A DNA stretch of 64,000 bases, from assembly GCA_022457065.1 (NCBI GenBank), contig JAJGBQ010000002.1, forward strand, positions 2,046,001 to 2,110,000, given 5' to 3'. Numbering within the stretch: the stretch's first letter is position 1; every line of letters begins with the position of its first letter. The notes under the pieces are model-generated. The model saw only the letters and a list, made by a program, of their open reading frames with translations, ran no database searches and was not told where the DNA came from. Source of the stretch: Curvularia sp. ZM96. Taxonomy: Eukaryota > Ascomycota > Dothideomycetes > Pleosporales > Pleosporaceae. This document shows positions 57,808 through 64,000 of the stretch, in pieces. The position numbers and the translations under genes are program-made.

Positions 57808-59146
57808 TCACACAGACGGCTTCTCGAATTCAGCCTTGCCATCCTTGATAGTGGCATATCTTACTGTGCCCGATTCATCGGTGTTTGGTATGGGTGCCTT
57901 GGTACCTTCGCCAATGGACTTGATTTCTTCTTTGATTTTCCTAGCCACGGCGTCTTCTACAGCGCCAGGTGGGCTGTCAGCAATCTCATCGACATCTCTC
58001 AGTGTGAGAACGTCGCTAATGCGTGCAGCACGAGACTGAACAAGCATGGTGGTTGGGCCCTCGAAGCGGAGGAAGAGCTGGGGTAAATGTCAGTGGGTGT
58101 CTAGCAAAACGTGTTCACGGTATGTCAGCTTACCCTGTCTCCCCAGACTGTCCTCCGCAGCCATGTCTTGAGGGTGTGGTATGTGGTGGCCAGCGCACGC
58201 CATGTGGCTGTCTTGCTCATGGTTCGGAAGAACTGGGTGTTCTGGACCATGGAGCCAAAACCAAGGTCTGGAATCTGGAATCGGACATTGGATGACTTGA
58301 AGCGGAAGGGGACAGGTGGTGTGTTGGAGGCTGTGTATGCCACCACATTACTGTACAAGGGTGGTTAGTCAAAAATGGTTGCTCAGCTGGTGTTTCTTGC
58401 AAACATGGCATACCTGGGGTGTGCTACATAGCTCTCGCCAGCCTTGACCTGAACCTGGTAGATTTGTCCGTTTCCTGTGAGCGCCAATAGACCTCTTCCG
58501 GTAATGTATGTGTTTCCCCAATGCGCCAGGCCCAGCTTGACATTGTACTGTGGCTTCAACTTCAACGTGAGACCCGTCCACGCGAGCAGGGCCTGTCTTT
58601 GGCTGATGATCCAGTCATCCCGTCCGTCCAGGTTCACCGAGACAATGCTCGATATGGGAGTTTTGGTGGAGATGAGAGCCGTGACAGGGCTGGTCGACGA
58701 CACTTTTTGGTAGAGGAAGGGAATGCCGACAGGCGCGCGCTGAATCGGCTCGAGGATGGATAGGGTGGAGACTGTGTTTTCCGACTTGCCGCTGAGGCCG
58801 ACCAGCGTTCCACGGCGGGTATAGAGGGTCTGCGAGGCAGAGAGGGAGACGGAGAGGAGAGAAAAGGGCGTGCCGATGACGTCGAAGCGGGCGTCTGCGC
58901 AAGGCAATTTTAGCAGGGTCGCATTGAATCCACAGAGAGATGCATACCAGGCGTGTGCATAGGAGTAGCAGTGCCCTCAACACTGATTGTCTGCTGCAGC
59001 GCCGGGTCCGAGGGCGAACTGGTGGCCGAGATGTTGATGCATCGCGCCGCAATTGCTGAGGACGCCGGGCGTGCAGCGGGGGCACATGTGCGGGACAGGC
59101 TCCTCCAGGGCGAGGCAGCCGGTCGTAGCATGGCTGTGCCGGGCAA
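57808..59146 (-). CDS. AIM24: Aim24 family mitochondrial protein
   Basis: Exons read 59146-58948, 58894-58414, 58350-58134 and 58077-57808 (388 residues; introns 53, 63 and 56 bp). Aim24 is a mitochondrial inner-membrane protein of the TRAP-like beta-fold family needed for normal MICOS and respiratory function in yeast. The N terminus ([20 protein letters not shown] and on to about residue 35) is rich in Arg, Ala and Ser with no acids, a good matrix-targeting signal; a Met at 59131 could also start. Landmarks are [59 protein letters not shown] and [24 protein letters not shown]. It starts only 286 bases from ATM1 on the other strand. Confidence 0.9.
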
Positions 59147-59432
59147 TTGGCGCGTGTGGGAGCGTTGAGATGGGCGGCGGTGGTGTTGAATGCGGTGGCT
59201 CTATCAACGAGCAGCAGCAGTACTAATAATTCACTAGCACGGCGGTGGTTATGATGCAAGTCCGCCCGCCCGCGCGCTAGACAACGTGGGACAGGGTGGG
59301 AGGCCGGGGGTCTTCAGGTACTCACAATATGACGTGCTTCCTCGCCTCGGTTCCTCTCTTTCTCTCCCCACCCATTGACAATCCAAACTATACAGCCCAT
59401 CCAGGCGCCTTGTCTAACATGTCCATGCGGTC
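59147..59432. promoter_or_regulatory. Compact bidirectional promoter of AIM24 and ATM1
   Basis: 286 bases separate the two start codons, and both genes encode mitochondrial proteins. A short upstream reading frame near its right end, which overlaps the ATM1 start, is listed separately. Confidence 0.55.
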
Positions 59433-59439
59433 ATGTTAA
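59419..59439 (+). promoter_or_regulatory. Short upstream ORF overlapping the ATM1 start codon
   Basis: A six-codon frame with two ATGs (59419 and 59425) ends in TAA at 59437-59439, five bases into the ATM1 coding sequence that starts at 59433. If the leader includes it, ribosomes starting here would pass the main start, which usually lowers translation. The transcript start is unknown. Confidence 0.4.
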
Positions 59440-61732
59440 TCCCTCCCCTTGCCCGCGCCGCCTGCCGGCCGGGCCTGCACGCATCTACCTTGCGCCTGCA
59501 CTCGGTACAATATGGCGTCCGCGTCTTCACGTCCTCTCCCCTCCGCAGAAAAGATGCCCACAGCCAGCCGCCAAAGCCGGGATCCCAGCCTGCCGTTGAG
59601 GCAACCAAGCCTGTCGAACACACTCTCGCCGCTACTGCCACCTCTGCCAAACCCAATGCCGCAAAGACGGACCCGTTGCTGCAAGAGCAAGTCTTGACTA
59701 ACAAGGAACAACGCAGGGCCGACTGGGCTATCATCAAAGAAATGTCGCAGTACTTGTGGCCAAAGGACAACATGGGTACGAGGTTCAGAGTTGGGCTGAG
59801 CGTGGGCTTGCTGGTCGGCGCAAAGCTACTCAACGTACAGGTTCCTTTCTACTTCAAGAGCATTGTCGACGCCATGAACATAGACTTTGCCGCTGTGGGC
59901 GGTACTGCGACTACCGTGGCCGGCTCGATGATCATTGCATGTAGGCTGAACCCAGCAACGCAATCTCCTTGTACCTTGGCTGACACTACGACTAGATGGT
60001 TTGACTCGTATCGGCGCAACGGTATCCCAAGAACTGCGAAACGCCGTCTTTGCCAGTGTCGCTCAAAAGGCCATCCGCAAGGTCGCCTGCAGTGTTTATG
60101 AACATTTGCTGAAATTGGATCTGAGTTTTCATCTATCAAGACAAACAGGAGGTCTAACAAGGGCCATTGATCGAGGAACCAAGGGCATCAGTTTCTTGCT
60201 GACAGCCATGGTCTTTCATATATTCCCCACAGCACTCGAGATCTCGATGGTTTGCGGCATTCTGACCTACCAATATGGTTTCAAGTTTGCCCTCATCACT
60301 GCCACTACTATGACTGCCTACTCCGTCTTTACCATCATGACCACCTCGTGGAGAACTAAATTCAGGAAACAGGCCAACGCTGCTGATAACAAGGCGGCGA
60401 CCGTCGCGGTCGACTCTATGATCAACTACGAAGCTGTAAAGGTACTTTTTGTTGATACAATCGCTGCCATTCTTCTATTAACCTTTTCCAGTACTTCAAT
60501 AACGAGAAGCATGAAGTCAGGCGCTATGACAAGGCTCTTCAGGACTACGAAAAAGCCTCCATTAAGGTTGCCACGTCCCTCGCCTTCCTCAACTCTGGTC
60601 AAAACATCATCTTCTCCTCCGCTTTGACTGCCATGATGTACCTTGCCGCCAACGGCGTCGCAACTGGCCAACTCACCGTCGGCGACCTTGTCATGGTCAA
60701 CCAACTCGTCTTCCAACTCTCTGTACCCCTCAACTTCCTTGGTTCCATGTATCGCGAACTCCGTCAGAGCCTGCTCGACATGGAGACTCTCTTCAACCTG
60801 CAGAAGGTGAACGTGACTGTCAGAGACAAGCCCAATGCTCCGCCACTCGCCCTCAAGACTGGCGAAATCAAGTTCGAGAATGTATCCTTTGGCTACCGCC
60901 CGGATCGACCCATCATCAAAAATCTGAACTTGACCATTCCCGCCGGCAAGAAGGTCGCCATCGTCGGTCCTAGCGGCTGCGGAAAATCCACCATTCTCCG
61001 CTTGCTTTTCCGCTACTACGATCCTCAGGAGGGCCGCATCTTGATCGATGGCCATGACATTCGCGATGTTAATCTTGAGAGCCTGCGCCGTGCCATTGGT
61101 GTCGTGCCTCAGGACACGCCTTTGTTCAACAATACTATTCAGCATAACATCCACTATGGCAATCTAGATGCCACCCAGGATCAGGTTCGCGAGGCGGCAA
61201 GACGCGCCCGCATCGATGAGACGATTGCCCGTTTCCCCGATGGCTATAACACCATGGTTGGCGAGCGAGGCATGATGATTAGCGGCGGTGAAAAACAAAG
61301 ACTAGCCATTGCGCGATTAGTCTTGAAAGATCCTCCACTACTCTTTTTCGATGAAGCTGTATGTCTCTCTTCTATCCTCATTTTTTATTTCTTCTTCTTC
61401 TTCAAAAAAGCAACAAATCACTAACGAATGTTTTCCAAACTTAGACCTCCGCACTGGACACGCATACCGAACAAGCACTTCTTATGCATATCAACTCGCT
61501 CGTTAGGGAGAAGAAACGCACATCGGTCTTCGTTGCCCACCGACTCCGCACTATCTACGACTCGGACGTCATCATCGTGCTCAATGAGGGTGGTGTTGCC
61601 GAGAGCGGAACTCATCAGCAGCTCATTGATCGAAGTGGCTTATACAGCGAGCTTTGGAGTGCGCAGGAAACTATGTTTATTGAGGAGGACAAGGATGGAA
61701 GTGAGCAGAGAGAAGACGAGGTGAAGAAGTGA
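59433..61732 (+). CDS. ATM1: Atm1, mitochondrial ABC half-transporter for iron-sulfur cluster export
   Basis: Exons read 59433-59940, 59996-60441, 60492-61358 and 61445-61732 (702 residues; introns 55, 50 and 86 bp). Atm1 sits in the inner mitochondrial membrane and exports a glutathione-linked sulfur/iron-sulfur intermediate for cytosolic Fe-S assembly. The first 40 residues ([20 protein letters not shown] onward) are a matrix-targeting signal. Conserved parts are [45 protein letters not shown] and [14 protein letters not shown]. In the ATPase domain are Walker [10 protein letters not shown], signature MISGGEKQR and Walker B LLFFDEATSALD, which is split by the last intron, followed by the H-loop VAHRLRT. 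Length fits the family. Confidence 0.96.
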
Positions 61733-62350
61733 AGTGGAGAGAGTTAACATCATGGTATTGAGTATTGGAGATGGAATTCTCCTTTCAAGCCAATTGTGTA
61801 AAATAAATTAAGGTATCAAGGTTCCTACTGTGTTTACATTGGACTATATTATATGCAATAGGTTAAGTGTCCCTGTAAAAACATCCCCTATGGCACATGG
61901 ACAGGCAATGCAAAGGGGCTTACGATAGTAACGTACTGCCTGGTTCACCTACTCTATACGACGAGGAAATGGCATTGTATTTGTCACAGCGCCTTTTAGA
62001 TAGCCGTCACTGCACATGCAATTGAGATAGTGCCTTTGTATCATGGCTAAAGCATTTAGACTGATAATGGGGAAGCAAGTAGAATGAGAGAAGATGGAAG
62101 TGGGGGTACTCAAAGCTTTCTTAATTCCATGCATTCAGGATCTATGATATTACGGTTTTCAATGACATGTAGTTGCCACAGAACCCCTAGAACAGAAAAA
62201 TCCCATACCATGATCTCCACAAACCAGTCACAATCCATAGACTATGACCCAAAGCTGGGTACCTAGCACACCAACGGCCGGCGGTATGTACACTCCTCCT
62301 CGCACGAAAGAGCCTCATACTCGCACTGCCGAAAAGGAAGTCAACGCGCC
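61733..62350. other. Convergent 3' region of ATM1 and PRP6
   Basis: About 620 bases between facing stop codons. No gene, repeat or other feature was seen. Confidence 0.5.
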
Positions 62351-64000
62351 TTACTCAGCAATCTGTACCGCAATCTTCAAAATTTCCTCGACACTCTTGC
62401 GTGCGTTCTTCGGGTCCTTAGCAACCGACTGCCAGATCTCCCCATGCTTTGGTTCTGCGACAGCCAACTTGGCCAAGGTATCCTGCAGCTTCTCCTCGGT
62501 GCCATGCTGCAGCAGGAACTTGTAGTACCACACCCACGCATCGCCAAAGTCGCTGTCAAGCGTGACTGCTTTGACGAACCACGTGGCAGCCTTGTCGAGG
62601 CGACGCTCAGCCCAGAAGATGCGGGCCACAACGACGAAGAGGAGTGGATCCTTTTCCACCTTCTTGATGGCTTCGAGGGCGCGGGGCTTGCGCTGCGTAC
62701 GGCCTTCGAGATGCATGATCTTTTCAGCCCAGAGGAGGCCAGATGTAGGGCATTGCTGGAGGGCGCCGGCCATTAGTTGCTGCGCTGCGCTCATGTTGTT
62801 TTGGCGGCGCTCGAGGCGCACTTGTTCGAGGAGAATTTGATCGCTCTTGGGGTTCTGTTGGCGGCCTCGGTCGAGGGTTGATCTGGCCTTGACGATAGCG
62901 CCTTGCTTTACTTGTAACCTAGACAGGAGAATGTATAGAACAGGTGCCTTGGGTGCCGCTCGAGTACCAATGTTGAATGCCTCGTGGGCTTCGGGAAGTT
63001 TGGACAGCTGCTCGTAGATTTGGCCCTTGATCGCATGAAGCTTCCAGCTGCCAGGCCAGCTCTGCAACCCCTGGTTGCATATATCTATGGCCGTCTCATA
63101 GTTGCCCAGTTGGCGTTCAAGCACCGCAGACTTCATAAAAATGCGGTCTGTAGCTGCTGATTCGCGCGCTACTTGCAAGAAGCTACGAGCTTGTTCGTAA
63201 TTGCCAGCATCTACTTCAAAGTCGACTGCGCGCGTGTACACCATCTCGTTACCTGGTAGGGCCTCAAAACTTCGGCCCAACACCTTGCGAGCACCTTCGG
63301 GGTTACCTGATTGCCACATTTCTCGTGCGTAAAGCAACCAAAGTGACTCAGAAGTAGGGCAGGCATTAACTGCACGTTCTAGTACACTCAGTAATGTGTC
63401 CATAGTACCATGGTGCTTCTCAAGGTCGGCGAATGCATGCCAAATCGTTGTACTGTAGGGGAAAACAGCCACTGCAAATCCTAAGATAGCTCTTGCAGTT
63501 TCCGGTTTGTTTCGGTTCAAGACGCTTCTTGCATCCTCGAGCCACACATCTCGACGCTCGTCATCCTCGTCGAGACCCCAGCCGATGGTGGCCTTGATAA
63601 TGGCAGTGGCTGTTCCCTTGTCACCTTGCTCTTCGCAGATTTCTGCTTGTGCAATCCACTCCTCCCGCTTGATCATGGCGTTTTCCTTGATGAGCGACTT
63701 GACTGCTCGAGCCATGATTGTATCCAGCATTTCCACTTTTCCCAGCTCCTCCTGAAGTCGGCAGGCGTGTATCCAAATGGCCCAGCTGGTAGGAATGGCC
63801 TTGCGAGCCTTGTTGAGAATCTGCTGTGCCGCTTCTGGCTCTGAAACACGCGCGTATGAGATCCATAACTCCTCAGAAAGCGGAACAGTCTCAGTCGCTT
63901 TGGCGAACAAAAGCCGTACTGCTTCCAACTCTTCCGTGTCGTTGATCAGCGTCTTCCACAACTCTACACTCTGAGGGTTATGGTCCAAAGCCTGTCGAGT
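62351..64000 (-). CDS. PRP6: Pre-mRNA splicing factor Prp6/Prp1 (5' part outside window)
   Basis: The last 549 or so residues in one exon; the frame is open to the right edge, so the N-terminal part lies beyond the window. Prp6 is a U5/tri-snRNP protein that bridges U5 and U4/U6. The visible part is a run of HAT/TPR helix pairs such as SEELWISYARVSEPEAAQQILNKARKAIPTSWAIWIHA, FAVAVFPYSTTIWHAFADLEKHHG and SESLWLLYAREMWQSGNPEGARKVL. It ends KNARKSVEEILKIAVQIAE. The repeats and their order are those of the family; the usual N-terminal PRP1 domain cannot be seen. Confidence 0.93.
   Translation of the reverse strand, partial: TRQALDHNPQSVELWKTLINDTEELEAVRLLFAKATETVPLSEELWISYARVSEPEAAQQILNKARKAIPTSWAIWIHACRLQEELGKVEMLDTIMARAVKSLIKENAMIKREEWIAQAEICEEQGDKGTATAIIKATIGWGLDEDDERRDVWLEDARSVLNRNKPETARAILGFAVAVFPYSTTIWHAFADLEKHHGTMDTLLSVLERAVNACPTSESLWLLYAREMWQSGNPEGARKVLGRSFEALPGNEMVYTRAVDFEVDAGNYEQARSFLQVARESAATDRIFMKSAVLERQLGNYETAIDICNQGLQSWPGSWKLHAIKGQIYEQLSKLPEAHEAFNIGTRAAPKAPVLYILLSRLQVKQGAIVKARSTLDRGRQQNPKSDQILLEQVRLERRQNNMSAAQQLMAGALQQCPTSGLLWAEKIMHLEGRTQRKPRALEAIKKVEKDPLLFVVVARIFWAERRLDKAATWFVKAVTLDSDFGDAWVWYYKFLLQHGTEEKLQDTLAKLAVAEPKHGEIWQSVAKDPKNARKSVEEILKIAVQIAE

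Noticed and set aside
1..64000. CRISPR arrays, bacterial operons, rRNA genes
   Set aside because: No regularly spaced repeats or rRNA-like sequence was seen, and the gene structures are eukaryotic.

Overview
The window is nuclear DNA of a filamentous ascomycete. The short introns (about 49-121 bp, mostly GT..AG with a CTAAC/CTGAC-like branch point), the small gene spacing on the right, the RIP-mutated transposons on the left and the gene families present (HR-PKS, Gcn1, Aip1, Hfi1, Atm1, Prp6, Ylr419w-like helicase) all fit. A Dothideomycete of the order Pleosporales is my best guess. It rests partly on a Fot1/pogo element of 1.85 kb, the size of the Molly/Pixie elements known there, and is inference, not proof. 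Exon joins were worked out by hand from splice signals and reading frame. In every completed gene the exon lengths sum to a multiple of three.

Layout. (1) 1-4.1 kb: AT-rich DNA almost stripped of CA/TG dinucleotides, holding two direct copies of a RIP-inactivated Fot1/pogo transposon. (2) 4.3-29.1 kb: an accessory block with long empty spacers. It carries a highly reducing polyketide synthase (12225-4348, -), a berberine-bridge-type FAD oxidase (-), two cytochromes P450 (+), a sulfotransferase-fold protein with a C-terminal membrane segment (+), an MFS anion transporter (-) and a type-B carboxylesterase (-). PKS, oxidase and P450s look like a biosynthetic cluster for a C-methylated, oxidised polyketide; membership of the sulfotransferase-like gene, transporter and esterase is less certain. 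A diverged transposon end lies just beyond the esterase, so the block is bracketed by relics of one transposon family. (3) 31.0-33.5 kb: a C2H2 zinc-finger gene, a possible local regulator. (4) 34.2-64 kb: tightly packed conserved genes: AIP1, an Arg/Ser-rich unknown, a dienelactone-hydrolase-family enzyme, a CUE-AlkB-GRF dioxygenase, PEX7, HFI1/ADA1, GCN1, a DHX29/Ylr419w-type helicase, AIM24, ATM1 and the 3' part of PRP6 running off the right edge.

How they work together: the PKS would make a methyl-branched chain, and the FAD oxidase and the P450s, which start from one divergent promoter containing a perfect CGG-type palindrome, would tailor it. The PKS has no release domain, so the chain must leave by spontaneous cyclisation or with help in trans. 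In the core block several head-to-head pairs share short promoters; AIM24/ATM1 is notable because both products are mitochondrial.
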